Source: an uncultured Chlorobiaceae bacterium (lineage in GTDB: Bacteria > Bacteroidota > Chlorobiia > Chlorobiales > Chlorobiaceae). Taken from it: a stretch of 64,000 nucleotides of DNA. Below are positions 53,831-63,712 of this stretch, piece by piece. Position 1 is the stretch's first letter. Every line of letters starts with the position of its first letter. Location of the stretch: NCBI GenBank assembly GCA_903994365.1, contig CAJEXL010000002.1, positions 81,169-145,168 of the forward strand, in the 5' to 3' direction. The position numbers and the translations under genes were made by a program. The notes below the pieces were generated by a model. The model saw nothing but the letters and a program-made list of their open reading frames with translations, had not been told where the DNA came from and made no database searches.

Positions 53831-54925
53831 ATGAACATTCTCTTCAGCAACTCCATCGGTCGCGACAAATTTGGCGGCGGAGAAAAATGGATGGTAAATG
53901 CGGCAAAAGAGCTTGCAAAGCGAGGACACAATGTCGTTCTTGGAGGCAAAAAAAACTCAAAGATCCTTGATTACGCGACAGCTAACGGTGTAAAGACAAC
54001 AGTCTTTGAGATTCGTGGAGATATAAGCCCTTTAAGCACCCTGAAAGTGGCAGCTTTTCTGAAACAGCAAGCCATTGATGTTTTGATCTGCAATCTTAAC
54101 AAGGATGTGCGAGTAGCTGGTCTTGCAGCACAGATTGTGCAAACACCGGTTGTGCTTGCTCGCCACGGCATGTTGCTCTGCGGCAATAAATGGAAACATA
54201 AAGTTACCCTGGCAAAACTGGTCGACGGAATCATCACCAACAGCAACACCATTAAGGAATCATACCGGAACTACGGCTGGTTTGACGACGATTTTGTCAA
54301 GGTCATCTACAATGGAATTACCATTCCAGAGACAATTGTTGCTCATAATTTTTCTGCGCGCTTCCCGGGCAAAAAAATTATCTACAGTGCAGGCAGACTT
54401 TCTGAACAGAAAGGTTTTTCCTATCTGATCGAAGCCGCTGAGATCCTGAAAAAAACACGTACCGATCTTGTCTTTGCCATTTCAGGTGAAGGAAAGCTGG
54501 AAACAGAACTGAAAAAACAGGTAGCAAATGCAGGCCTTGAAGAATTCTTCATCTTTATGGGATTTACTGACAATATTTACCCTTACCTTAAAGGATGTGA
54601 TCTTTTTGTACTTGCCTCACTCTTTGAAGGAATGCCAAATGTTGTCATGGAAGCTATGGCCATGCAGAAAGCTGTCATTGCTACAGATGTTAACGGAGCC
54701 CGAGAACTGATGGTTGATGGCAAAACCGGAATAATCGTTCCGCCAAAACAACCTGAAGCCCTTGCTGATGCAATATTAAAGATCATCGACAAACCTGAGA
54801 TCCTTGCAGAGTTCGGCAAATCCGGATATGAACGAGTAACACGTGAGTTCACCATGAACGCTATGGGCAATAAACTTGAAGAATATTTGCAGCAAAAACT
54901 GGTGGGTAAAAAAACTGCTCTGTGA
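53831..54925 (+). CDS. Glycosyltransferase family 4
   Basis: 364 residues. FGGGEKWMVNAAKELAKRGH at the start, SAGRLSEQKGFSYLIEAAEI, SLFEGMPNVVMEAMA (the E..E donor motif). More distant relative of the two before. Its stop overlaps the next start as GTGA. Confidence 0.92.
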   Translation: MNILFSNSIGRDKFGGGEKWMVNAAKELAKRGHNVVLGGKKNSKILDYATANGVKTTVFEIRGDISPLSTLKVAAFLKQQAIDVLICNLNKDVRVAGLAAQIVQTPVVLARHGMLLCGNKWKHKVTLAKLVDGIITNSNTIKESYRNYGWFDDDFVKVIYNGITIPETIVAHNFSARFPGKKIIYSAGRLSEQKGFSYLIEAAEILKKTRTDLVFAISGEGKLETELKKQVANAGLEEFFIFMGFTDNIYPYLKGCDLFVLASLFEGMPNVVMEAMAMQKAVIATDVNGARELMVDGKTGIIVPPKQPEALADAILKIIDKPEILAEFGKSGYERVTREFTMNAMGNKLEEYLQQKLVGKKTAL

Positions 54926-55962
54926 AACCGAAAAAAAAGAAAAAGAGAGAGCTCCGCCAGGCATTTTCCAGATTTCTGCAGTTCGCGGCTCCCCGAAAAA
55001 GTCACCGCAACTCTTTTACAGGAGAGCTTCGCTCCATTGCAATTCTGGCTCAGGAAAAGCTTGGCGACTCGGTGCTACTCACACCACTGCTTAAAATGCT
55101 TGGAGCAAAGTTTCCGAAACTTGAAATTCATATTATTACCTTCAGCAAAGCTTCATACAATTTCTTTCGCACGGATTCCAGGATCTCGGCTGTTCACTAC
55201 GCAAAAAGCAACCCAATCCGCTATTATCGTGAGGTACTTTCAAAAGAATTCGACCTCCTTTTCAACACCAAAGATCACCCGTCAACCAATTTTTTGTTGC
55301 AAACTGCCCTGATCCGTGCGAAATACAAAGTCGGCCATGCTTCGGAATTCCACGAAGGACTCTATGACCATCTTATAACCTTGGAGTTTCACACTCATAT
55401 AGCTATAAAAAACTGCGCTTTACTCTCAGTTCTCGGCTCTCCTGCCACGCAGGAAGAGTACCGACCCTCATTGCCGCCTATGCCTGTATCTCTTGCAATG
55501 AAAAAATTTCTTGAAGAGATCAACAATGGCAACACTATAGGAATAAATCTCAGTGCGGGAGCACCGAACCGAAAATGGCCGGAAGATAAATGGAAAAAAC
55601 TCATTGAGATGCACCCAAACGAAAAATTCATTGTGCTCTGTGGCCAAGAAGATCATGCAGAAAAACAGCGAATCGAAACCCATTTCAATCAAGTCATTCC
55701 CTCCCCCTTCACGCAAAATCTTTACGAAGCAAGCCTGCTGATTGCAACACTGAAGCTCCTCATCACCCCCGACACGTCACTCATTCATGTCGCATCCAGC
55801 TCCAAAACACCTGTTGTAGGGCTCTACCGCAAAGCACCGCAAGATATTTCGCGTTTTGGACCCTTGCTCATACCTTATGAACTCGCCATATCAACAACGG
55901 GTGAAGTAAGTGATATAGATGCAACAACCGTAGCCAATGCAATAAAAAAACTCGCGATCTGA
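54922..55962 (+). CDS. Glycosyltransferase family 9 (heptosyltransferase-like)
   Basis: 346 residues from GTG 54922. A very basic start (KPKKKKKRELRQ), then IAILAQEKLGDSVLLTPLLK (the GT9 DxxxxTP site), NLSAGAPNRKWPEDKW, and TPDTSLIHVASS near the C-terminus. GT9 enzymes add heptose or related sugars to the lipopolysaccharide core. Coupled to the GT4 gene upstream. Confidence 0.9.
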   Translation: MKPKKKKKRELRQAFSRFLQFAAPRKSHRNSFTGELRSIAILAQEKLGDSVLLTPLLKMLGAKFPKLEIHIITFSKASYNFFRTDSRISAVHYAKSNPIRYYREVLSKEFDLLFNTKDHPSTNFLLQTALIRAKYKVGHASEFHEGLYDHLITLEFHTHIAIKNCALLSVLGSPATQEEYRPSLPPMPVSLAMKKFLEEINNGNTIGINLSAGAPNRKWPEDKWKKLIEMHPNEKFIVLCGQEDHAEKQRIETHFNQVIPSPFTQNLYEASLLIATLKLLITPDTSLIHVASSSKTPVVGLYRKAPQDISRFGPLLIPYELAISTTGEVSDIDATTVANAIKKLAI

Positions 55963-56124
55963 CATTAGTCAACTTCTTGCGAAAGAAACCTATGATCGGC
56001 TATATTGTTTTTCAAGCAAATTGTACACAGGCATATTCCGGCACATGACTTTTTTTTTCGTGTTTATCCTTAATACCGGAGTAGTACTCTTCAGGCTGTA
56101 TCGCCTCCAACGGAATAAGAAGAA
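55963..56124. other. Spacer before dehydrogenase remnant
   Basis: No gene supported; probably degraded 5' sequence of the dehydrogenase that follows. Confidence 0.4.
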
Positions 56125-56388
56125 AGTGATGATGGTATGGGAGCCTGCATTGCCGGAGAGGTTGTCAAACTGCTCATCAAGAATTACTGCACCGTCAAGG
56201 ACGCAAAAATCCTCTTACTGGTCATACACCTTCAAGGAGAACTGCCCCGACATCCGCAATAGCCGGGTAATCGATATCATCCGGGAACTACAGGACTACG
56301 GTTGCACCATCGAAGTCGTCGACCCTTGGGCATCACCGGAAGAGGTTTTACGATCGATCAGTATCAGATGGAAGGCTTTAACTGCTTG
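56125..56388 (+). pseudogene. Nucleotide-sugar dehydrogenase remnant
   Basis: GACIAGEVVKLLIKNYCTVK, then after a frameshift near 56215, FKENCPDIRNSRVIDIIREL and TIEVVDPWASPEEV. These are the C-terminal substrate/NAD region of UDP-GlcNAc/UDP-Glc 6-dehydrogenases (VipA/TviB type). Only the last third is left. Confidence 0.85.
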
Positions 56389-56435
56389 ATGCTCAATCTT
56401 CACCAGGTTGATGATAAAAAAAGAAGTTAACGATT

Positions 56436-57482
56436 TTATGCTACGTTATAGGTATGATCTGGTTGGTGTGTGTGGCTAAAATGTCGGTGTAACAGATCTG
56501 CCATGCACTCCTGAACAATTTGCCGCTCATAGGTTGAAAGAAAAATCTTCAGGCTTGCCTCTCCCATTGAACAACGCATCTCTTGACTGGAAACAAGCGA
56601 ATCAAGGGCGTTAAACCACTCCGATGAGGATGAGGCAAGATAACCACTGACACCATGGAGTACAGCGGCTCGGTTCGCCCCAACATTCGAAGCAACGACC
56701 GGCTTACCATGAGCCATATACTGCAACAGCTTGAAAGCACATTTTCCTCGACTCCACTCGTCATCAACAAGCGGCATAAGGCCGATATCTATGGAGCGTA
56801 GCCATGTCGCCTCAGCCTCCTTTGACCAAGGAACAAATTCCCAGGTAGTTTTCAAACCTTCGGGAGGCTTGCCACTCATAACTGAAAACCGGACATGAGG
56901 ATAACGTTTTTGTACAAGAGATGTCGCCTCATCAATAAGCGAGAGAAAAAAAAGGTTCAGGGTATTGCCTATCCAGCCGATAGTAATTGTATCAGCTGAA
57001 CCAATACCTGAGTCGAGCGAGAGAACTTTGTCAAGCGCTGTAGGAACAAGAAATGTACTATCTGGATTAAACCTCTGTGCATACTCAACAAGTGCTTCAC
57101 TACCAGCAAACACTAGAGAAGAACGTCTCAATATCGAATTGAGACGTGTAACAGATTGCTTAGAACCCGGTTGTGTCGGCTTGGGCAAAGCTGTGAGATA
57201 GCTTTCCTTTGCATAGAGAGCATCGTCATAATCATACAATAGTCTTGAGCTGCTGGCAATAAGAGCAATAAAAAGAGTCGAAAGCGGCTTTCTCTGAAGC
57301 CAGACATAATCATAGTTTTTACTTTCAATCGCCAATCGGAGTTTTTGGAGATAGCTTTTTCCCACAATACTCACAGGGGTCATTTCAATACCATACTCTT
57401 TCCAGTACGGAAGAAACTGCCCTACCCTGTACCGGTAACTCGCCTGATTTTCCGCAATATGCAGACAGAGGATTTTAATCAT
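56436..57482 (-). CDS. Glycosyltransferase family 4-like, inverted paralogue
   Basis: 348 residues. ASYRYRVGQFLPYW, LLYDYDDALYAKESYLTA, ITIGWIGNTLNLFFL, and RSIDIGLMPLVDDEWSRGKC match 50384 closely. The two copies face each other across about 5 kb and bracket four other transferases, so the segment can invert by recombination. Confidence 0.88.
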   Translation of the reverse strand: MIKILCLHIAENQASYRYRVGQFLPYWKEYGIEMTPVSIVGKSYLQKLRLAIESKNYDYVWLQRKPLSTLFIALIASSSRLLYDYDDALYAKESYLTALPKPTQPGSKQSVTRLNSILRRSSLVFAGSEALVEYAQRFNPDSTFLVPTALDKVLSLDSGIGSADTITIGWIGNTLNLFFLSLIDEATSLVQKRYPHVRFSVMSGKPPEGLKTTWEFVPWSKEAEATWLRSIDIGLMPLVDDEWSRGKCAFKLLQYMAHGKPVVASNVGANRAAVLHGVSGYLASSSSEWFNALDSLVSSQEMRCSMGEASLKIFLSTYERQIVQECMADLLHRHFSHTHQPDHTYNVA

Positions 57483-57489
57483 TACCTAT

Positions 57490-58233
57490 CTATGCTAATA
57501 TATCAACCAGCTTCACTCGACCAAACTGCATCTGCTCAACGATATCATCATATTTCAGAGAATAATGAGTACCCCATTGATGACGTATATTTTCCGAACT
57601 CAACCGTGCTATTCTGTCTGCATACCTTTGGGCAATTATTTTAGCCCCAAATATGTGGCTAAAATGAAACCATATACCACCCTCATACTCAGAAAGACTT
57701 TTTCCTTTTGGTTTCCATTGATGCGCACCAGGCCGATAGTTTACATCCCTAAGCGCAGGAGAAAACAAAGATATTTTTCCCCCTGATGGACCACAAAGCA
57801 GACTTGTATTCGTTGGAGTCAAAGAAAAATCATCAGCCGGTTCTGTTGTCTTCGAAGAATAAACGGTATAAGCTATCGATTGTTTGACAATGCTCGCTCC
57901 GGCATCAAAAGCAAGGTCAAGTAAAACATCCAAGCCCTCTTTGTAATAAATTATTTCATCGGTATCAATGACACCAACATACCGAGCATGATTGCGTGCT
58001 GCTTTCCATGCATTATTCTTGATTTTCAAAAAAGCCTTGTCGTTGACGAAGCCTTTTGTATCGAATGGAATAACAGTGACATTGTTGTACTGCTTGCAAA
58101 TATCACGGGAAGCATCAGTAGACATATTATCATAGACAAATATCCGCCCGGCAAACTGTGAATAATAGTCAAGTGTAAAAGGAAGAAGTAGTTCTTCATT
58201 ATAACACAATATATAAATCCATAAACGATCCAT
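57490..58233 (-). CDS. Glycosyltransferase family 2 (Glyco_tranf_2_4 type)
   Basis: 247 residues. LWIYILCYNEELLLPFTLDY at the start, IFVYDNMSTDAS, and YVGVIDTDEI with a D.D metal site, then a conserved W.HFSHIFG region. Eight bases separate it from the next GT4 gene downstream. Acceptor unknown. Confidence 0.85.
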   Translation of the reverse strand: MDRLWIYILCYNEELLLPFTLDYYSQFAGRIFVYDNMSTDASRDICKQYNNVTVIPFDTKGFVNDKAFLKIKNNAWKAARNHARYVGVIDTDEIIYYKEGLDVLLDLAFDAGASIVKQSIAYTVYSSKTTEPADDFSLTPTNTSLLCGPSGGKISLFSPALRDVNYRPGAHQWKPKGKSLSEYEGGIWFHFSHIFGAKIIAQRYADRIARLSSENIRHQWGTHYSLKYDDIVEQMQFGRVKLVDILA

Positions 58234-58303
58234 GACAAATACTATTTTTGGTTTTTCACAGTTCCAAATTCAGCTTTCCAAAACGCCTGCAGCCATATTT
58301 GTA

Positions 58304-59293
58304 CTAGCTTAAAAAATAAGAAACAATAAATCTCCTCGCAGATTTAAAAACAATTTTACGAACACGGTGGGAAAGTTTCCTTAAGAGATCTGTTGTATGC
58401 CAGATATAGTTACTTTTATCCAATATAAGCTGCTGTATGTGATACTTTGTCAATTTTCTGAACCGCACATACAGCCTTTTTTTATAAAGTAGATTATCTC
58501 TGTCCAAGTAATCAATAAGCAAATTGGTAGCCGCGATCTTCCGAACAGCCTCATCCTTTACCATTCCAAGAAGCTTTTTCTCAACCCTACACTTTGAACG
58601 CATCATAGCGCTCTCTTTATTGGATTCGTTTGATTCATGCTTCCTCCAGACGGAAAGCGGCTTCTGCTGATAGAAATAAACCGGAAAACCAGAAAGAATC
58701 ACCCTAAGAGACATATCCCAATCGTCATGCGGTTGAGTCCAAGGATCATAAAATCCGGCCTTATTAAAAACCGAGCTATGAATAAGAGGGGTAGAGGAAT
58801 AGATAAAATTACCTTCCGTAAGATTCAAAAGAACGGTTTCAGAAAGGGTTTTAAAACGATATATCTTATTACACTTTTCAGATAATGTATTAAGAATAAT
58901 ACCCCTGTGGTCGACAATATGTATTGGTGAAGATACCATACAGGGTTCTCCTTGTACTGGAATCATTGTAAACTGTTCCTGTAGCTTATCTGGGTACCAG
59001 TAATCATCTTGATCCAGAAAAGCAATGTACTCTCCTCGACATTGTCTGATAGCGAAATTGCGAGTTGCCGCTACTCCTTCATTCTGTTTTGAAAATACCC
59101 TAAGTCTCGAATCATCAGGCAAGAGATCTCTAAAATGTTCACTACCACCATCATTAACAAGAACAAGTTCCAAAACAGGATAAATCTGATCCAAAACAGA
59201 TAAAATCGCTTGTTTAAAAAAAATTGGATCAGGGTTATAAACTGCTATAATGGCAGAAACTGTAACATCATTGTTGGATGTAAAAGTATTCAT
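58304..59293 (-). CDS. Glycosyltransferase family 2
   Basis: About 329 residues from ATG 59293 (the frame opens at 59338; no clear ribosome site for either). VSAIIAVYNPDPIFFKQAIL, LELVLVNDGGSE, GEYIAFLDQDDYWYPDKL (DQDD metal motif) and PHDDWDMSLRVIL. GT-A fold, inverting. Followed upstream by a 260-base spacer (59339-59598) in which I see no gene. Confidence 0.88.
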   Translation of the reverse strand: MNTFTSNNDVTVSAIIAVYNPDPIFFKQAILSVLDQIYPVLELVLVNDGGSEHFRDLLPDDSRLRVFSKQNEGVAATRNFAIRQCRGEYIAFLDQDDYWYPDKLQEQFTMIPVQGEPCMVSSPIHIVDHRGIILNTLSEKCNKIYRFKTLSETVLLNLTEGNFIYSSTPLIHSSVFNKAGFYDPWTQPHDDWDMSLRVILSGFPVYFYQQKPLSVWRKHESNESNKESAMMRSKCRVEKKLLGMVKDEAVRKIAATNLLIDYLDRDNLLYKKRLYVRFRKLTKYHIQQLILDKSNYIWHTTDLLRKLSHRVRKIVFKSARRFIVSYFLS

Positions 59294-59598
59294 AATATAA
59301 AACAAAGACTGTTGGTGCCAATAAATAAAATTGGCCATATATCAAAGGATAGTAACATCTTATTCAGATTTGCGACCAAGATGATATTAATGAAGGAGTT
59401 ACGCTATTAATTTAAAGCGTATAGTCTTATCTATCAGGCGCATTATGAGTGCCATCTGGAATTATAAAGAATATCAACAACCAGTTGGACATGATTAAAA
59501 CTCTTTAAATCATATCTGGAGCAATGGATTTGATCAGGAAAGAAAAGATTATGCCCCTCAACTAAGCATTTGTGAGCAACATATCAACGAAAAACTTT

Positions 59599-61500
59599 TC
59601 ACACGTTTTCCTTCCTCGCAAACTGAATGTCATAAAGATGTTTATATAACCCTCCAACCTTAAGCAACTCTTCATGATTACCTGACTCAGCAGCCCGGCC
59701 CCGATCCATGACAATAATCCTGTTGGCATTCCTGATAGTCGAAAGGCGGTGTGCAACAACAAGCGCCGTACGATTTTCGAGAGCATGATCAATAGCCTGC
59801 TGTACCACTTTTTCAGACTCATTATCAAGGGCGCTGGTAGCCTCATCAAAAATCAACAACTCAGGATTTTTCACCATAGAACGTGCAATGGCCAACCGCT
59901 GTCGCTGTCCACCGGAAAGCTGAACTCCCCTGTCGCCAATCAATGTCTCATATTGTTCAGGCTTTTCTTCAATGAACTGATGCGCATTTGCCATTTTTGC
60001 CGCAGTAATTACCCGCTCTTGACCTATCTCTTCATTGGTACCATAAGCAATATTTGCCTTAATCGTGTCGTTAAACAGGATAACCTCCTGGCTAACCACA
60101 CCGATCATACGACGCAACTGCTTGAAGTCAAACTCGCGAATATCCACTCCGTCAATGGTGATCCTGCCTGAATCAACATCGTAGAACCGGAGCAGCAAAT
60201 CTACCGTTGTTGACTTGCCGGAGCCGGACTGGCCCACCAAGGCAACCATCTCCCCTTTTTTTATATCAAAAGAGACATGATCAAGCACATTTGGCGCATC
60301 AGCATCCTTGCTGTACTTAAAACAGACATCCTCAAACCTGATCTCATGGGAAAAGCCGGTAATGGTACGCGTGCCATTTTTGATATCCGGGACCGTATCG
60401 AGAAGCTCAAACAAACGCTCTGCGGAGATCATCCCAAGCGCCATCTGGGTATTAACATCCCCAAACATCTTGATTGGCCCCATCGTTGAATAGAGAGTAA
60501 AGGCAAATAATATAAGTTCTGACGAGGTCATCCTTCCATCAAATACCTGCAAGCCGCCAAACCAAAGCACAAGAGCAATGGCGGCAACAAGCAAGGTTTC
60601 ATTCAGTGGGCCAATAATATTGCGTAACCGAGCAATCCTGATATCAAGGTTCCGAAAACCGCGAGTAAATTCCTGAAACCGTTGAAACTCAACATTTTCA
60701 AACGCACTTGATTTGATAACTTTAATTCCGCTGAATTTCTCCTGCAAAACGGAGTTCATATCCCCCATGGTATTGCGAAAACTTGTGGCAAGCCCTTTGA
60801 CCCTTTTGCCAATAGTGCGAATGACAAAAAAAATAAGTAGTGACGTGAAAGAGGCAAAAAGGGTAAGTTTCCAGCTCAACACAAAAAGAACGCTGACGTA
60901 AACAAATATCGAAAAAGGATTCTGCAAAAAATTAACAAAGGTCGAACTCACCGTATTGTTAACTGCCTGCACATCATTATAAACCAGGTTCATCAAGTTA
61001 CCAACCCGGTTCTTGTTGAAGTAATCGAGGTGCATCTCAATGATATTACTGAAGACATCGTCCCTGAGCTTTTTGGCGGTCTTGGTCTGAATCCTGAAAA
61101 TGATCTGACCATTCAGGTAGACAAAAAGGTTCTTGACAGCAAACGATGCAATCAAAAAAAGACAGATATTGAGCAAGGTCTGCTCTTTGGTATCGGCATG
61201 AAACACATTGGAAAACTTCTCCGTCACTGAGGCCTTCAGTTTTTCTGTATCCACCCCCTTAAAGCCAATGATCCTGTTTTTGTCGTTCTTGTCCAGACTC
61301 TTTTTCTCCATAACACCTGGACCTGGACGCACCGGAGCCTCAATAGTCCTGTCAGCATTAAATACTGCATTCAATAGAGGAAGTACCGAATAGATAGAAA
61401 CTACGCCAAGCAGGGAGGACATAATACTGACAACCACAACAAGCACTATTTTCCCTTTTGAGGGAAGAAGATAGCGGACAAGCCTTAAAAATAATTTCAT
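59599..61500 (-). CDS. MsbA-like ABC transporter (lipid/glycan flippase)
   Basis: 633 residues. Six helices in the N-terminal ~320 residues (RYLLPSKGKIVLVVVVSI at the start), then the ATPase with GQSGSGKST (near 420), LSGGQRQRLAIARSM and LLIFDEATSALD. A half-transporter of the MsbA type, expected to flip a lipid-linked glycan or lipid A. Position at the end of the polysaccharide cluster supports export. Confidence 0.88.
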   Translation of the reverse strand: MKLFLRLVRYLLPSKGKIVLVVVVSIMSSLLGVVSIYSVLPLLNAVFNADRTIEAPVRPGPGVMEKKSLDKNDKNRIIGFKGVDTEKLKASVTEKFSNVFHADTKEQTLLNICLFLIASFAVKNLFVYLNGQIIFRIQTKTAKKLRDDVFSNIIEMHLDYFNKNRVGNLMNLVYNDVQAVNNTVSSTFVNFLQNPFSIFVYVSVLFVLSWKLTLFASFTSLLIFFVIRTIGKRVKGLATSFRNTMGDMNSVLQEKFSGIKVIKSSAFENVEFQRFQEFTRGFRNLDIRIARLRNIIGPLNETLLVAAIALVLWFGGLQVFDGRMTSSELILFAFTLYSTMGPIKMFGDVNTQMALGMISAERLFELLDTVPDIKNGTRTITGFSHEIRFEDVCFKYSKDADAPNVLDHVSFDIKKGEMVALVGQSGSGKSTTVDLLLRFYDVDSGRITIDGVDIREFDFKQLRRMIGVVSQEVILFNDTIKANIAYGTNEEIGQERVITAAKMANAHQFIEEKPEQYETLIGDRGVQLSGGQRQRLAIARSMVKNPELLIFDEATSALDNESEKVVQQAIDHALENRTALVVAHRLSTIRNANRIIVMDRGRAAESGNHEELLKVGGLYKHLYDIQFARKENV

Positions 61501-61849
61501 ACAAAAGTTTTCTATTCTCGAACTATCGTTGGCTCATAATCTAAGATTTCACCTCTTCTTTACAAAAAAGATCTAAAACACTTGGGAAAACCGAAACTAT
61601 CAAATATCTAAAATAGTACTGTTAGTTACCCTACTTGGAGTATATTTAGCAAGTCCATTCATCTCCTTCAGCATCCAATCAATAGTACAAACAATCCCAT
61701 TTTCCAAGGATATCATGGGCTGCCAACCCAATTCAATCTTTGCTAAGGGCTTCGGTAAATACTAAAATACCTTTTATTATGTTTTCATACAGCACCATGA
61801 TACTTGCGGCATTCTTCGGCTCCCCAATTACGTCATACCACTAGCCAAC
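61501..61849. other. Spacer with remnants of sugar genes
   Basis: No intact gene. Carries the epimerase end (next entry) and, at about 61830-61780 on the minus strand, WGAEECRKYHGAV before a stop, the end of another gene I cannot name. The insertion sequence starts at about 61850. Confidence 0.5.
61600..61756 (-). pseudogene. NAD-dependent sugar epimerase C-terminal remnant
   Basis: PLAKIELGWQPMISLENGIV, then TIDWMLKEMN: the C-terminal LGW.P..SLE.GI..TI.W pattern of extended short-chain sugar epimerases. About 50 codons are left, with a natural-looking stop at 61600. Confidence 0.7.
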
Positions 61850-63712
61850 AGGAAGCTGGAACGGAAGTTCCAGCAATAAAAGAAAAAAAGATTCCTATAA
61901 GCCTATATTTTAAATTTATTTACGCTTAGTGGTAAGTTTTTTCCTTGTGACTACATCGACATTTTTGGCCTCAATGATTGCTGGTAATGTAATTCCGGCA
62001 GCGGCAAGTAACTCTCCGGCAAGCCCGTTCGACTGAGGAATTTTCTGGCAGCTTGCCTCGTTGAGGGTGACAATTGTGCTGCGTATGGCACCAAGTTCAT
62101 CGATTCCTTCCGGCACCGTGCATTCGCATTTTTTCCAGAGTTTTGATAACTGGCGCTCAATTTTATAGGCAAGCATGACGGCAAAGACATGGCCACGAGT
62201 GCTGGCTTCCGTTCGCACATGAACCGGCCTGATTTCAAGATGACTTTGTTTAAACGTCCGGAAAGCATGCTCTACTTTTGCCAGATCTTTGTATCGGTCA
62301 TGAACTTCCTTGGTCGAAAGAATCTCTTTGTTTACATCAGTTTTGATCACATAACATCCGTCCAGAAGAGCTGTTTCATTCAGCATTTCCTCATTGACCG
62401 TTACCTTGAACACCCGATCCTGATTGGTTAGTTCCAAAACATCGTTCAACTTATACTGGTTAATCTTTTTCTGGAGAACCCTTAAGGCAACTTCTTTGTC
62501 ACGCTTGACAGAACCTGCCAAATAACTGTTTTTCTCCTCAACAAAACGCTGGATTTTTTTAACCCGTTCTTGGCGATTCTTTGCCATCTCTACCTCTCGA
62601 ACAGGATTTTTCCTCAGCACATATCGAATGCCATCTGTTTTATTTTCAACCTCATACAGCTCTGTATCAAAAAAATCCATTTGGAGAACCTCTGCCTTCA
62701 GCAGTGTCCTGATTTCTGGTTTCGAGAGTGAGGTGATGTAATGAAATCCCGTTCGAGTCAACTCTTTGGCCTGTGGCGTTTTAATCATTCCCTTGTCACC
62801 AACCATCGTTATCTCTTCAATCCCAAAGGTGTTGGCAACGGTACGAATCTGCTCTGCAACCGTTGACTTGTCGCAGGTATTACCGGCAAATACCCTGACC
62901 GCAACCGGATCGCCATCTGCTGTACACAACAAGCCAATGACAATCTGCTTCTTTCCCTTTTTGCCATCCCGGTTGCAACCAAAGGCAGCAAGAACGTTCT
63001 CCATCCCTTCAAGATATGATGAAGTAACATCATACAGCAATAATTCCCGGCCAGCACCAGCCGAATTGTGCTTGAATAACTGCTTCTCGATGCGCTCCTG
63101 ATTGTCCATCAGCCAGGCAAGGTTGGCGTACAGATCATCCTCAGTAAAACTCTCTACTTCAAGCACATCACAGGCACCATAACTTGCTGCCATCCTGACA
63201 GCACCCAAGCGTGAACCCTGCCCGATCAATCGCGCAATGATCTGCCACAACGCAAGCTTTCCCTGGCGACTACTGCCAAGCGCCTTCGTGATGCCGAGCC
63301 TCTCGGCAAGGGTTTTCAGCGCATACACCACACCAACACGAAGACCGTCATGAAGCTCAACATCCTCGATATTCAGCAGGGCAGACAAGTTGTCTTTGTA
63401 CTTCAGAGCAAGTTTTATGGCCGCAACCTCCGCTTCAGAACATTTGGAGATTTTGCCCAGAGTGCGATTTTTGACCTTGCCATCTTCACGGTACGATTCA
63501 CGAAAGAGGTACCGATGATAGGTTTTGCCGTTGATGGTGGTCTTGCTGGTATCGATATACATTGTGACTATATCAAGGTTTTTATACTACTTGATAATAT
63601 AAGAAAAAACCTTTTGAGAACAAATAATTTAGTGACTACATTTTTCTCGCATTTTCTTCTTAAAAGTACTGCCTATAAGGAGTTAATGAAAAAAGGGGCT
63701 GGAACTTCCGCT
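61850..63712. mobile_element. IS1634-family insertion sequence
   Basis: An intact transposase with terminal inverted repeats: CGGAAGTTCCAGC at 61862-61874 and its complement GCTGGAACTTCCG at 63698-63710. The left end is itself palindromic (GCTGGAAC-GGAA-...). Exact ends and target duplication were not resolved. It lies among remnants of sugar genes. Confidence 0.8.
61916..63562 (-). CDS. IS1634-family transposase
   Basis: 548 residues. The N-terminus (YRYLFRESYREDGKVKNRTLG pattern) and the DDE core fit IS1634/IS4: LLLYDVTSSYLEG (first D), MVGDKGMIKT (second D), HDRYKDLAKVEHAFRTFKQS (E). The frame is complete, so the element is possibly still mobile. Confidence 0.9.
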   Translation of the reverse strand: MYIDTSKTTINGKTYHRYLFRESYREDGKVKNRTLGKISKCSEAEVAAIKLALKYKDNLSALLNIEDVELHDGLRVGVVYALKTLAERLGITKALGSSRQGKLALWQIIARLIGQGSRLGAVRMAASYGACDVLEVESFTEDDLYANLAWLMDNQERIEKQLFKHNSAGAGRELLLYDVTSSYLEGMENVLAAFGCNRDGKKGKKQIVIGLLCTADGDPVAVRVFAGNTCDKSTVAEQIRTVANTFGIEEITMVGDKGMIKTPQAKELTRTGFHYITSLSKPEIRTLLKAEVLQMDFFDTELYEVENKTDGIRYVLRKNPVREVEMAKNRQERVKKIQRFVEEKNSYLAGSVKRDKEVALRVLQKKINQYKLNDVLELTNQDRVFKVTVNEEMLNETALLDGCYVIKTDVNKEILSTKEVHDRYKDLAKVEHAFRTFKQSHLEIRPVHVRTEASTRGHVFAVMLAYKIERQLSKLWKKCECTVPEGIDELGAIRSTIVTLNEASCQKIPQSNGLAGELLAAAGITLPAIIEAKNVDVVTRKKLTTKRK

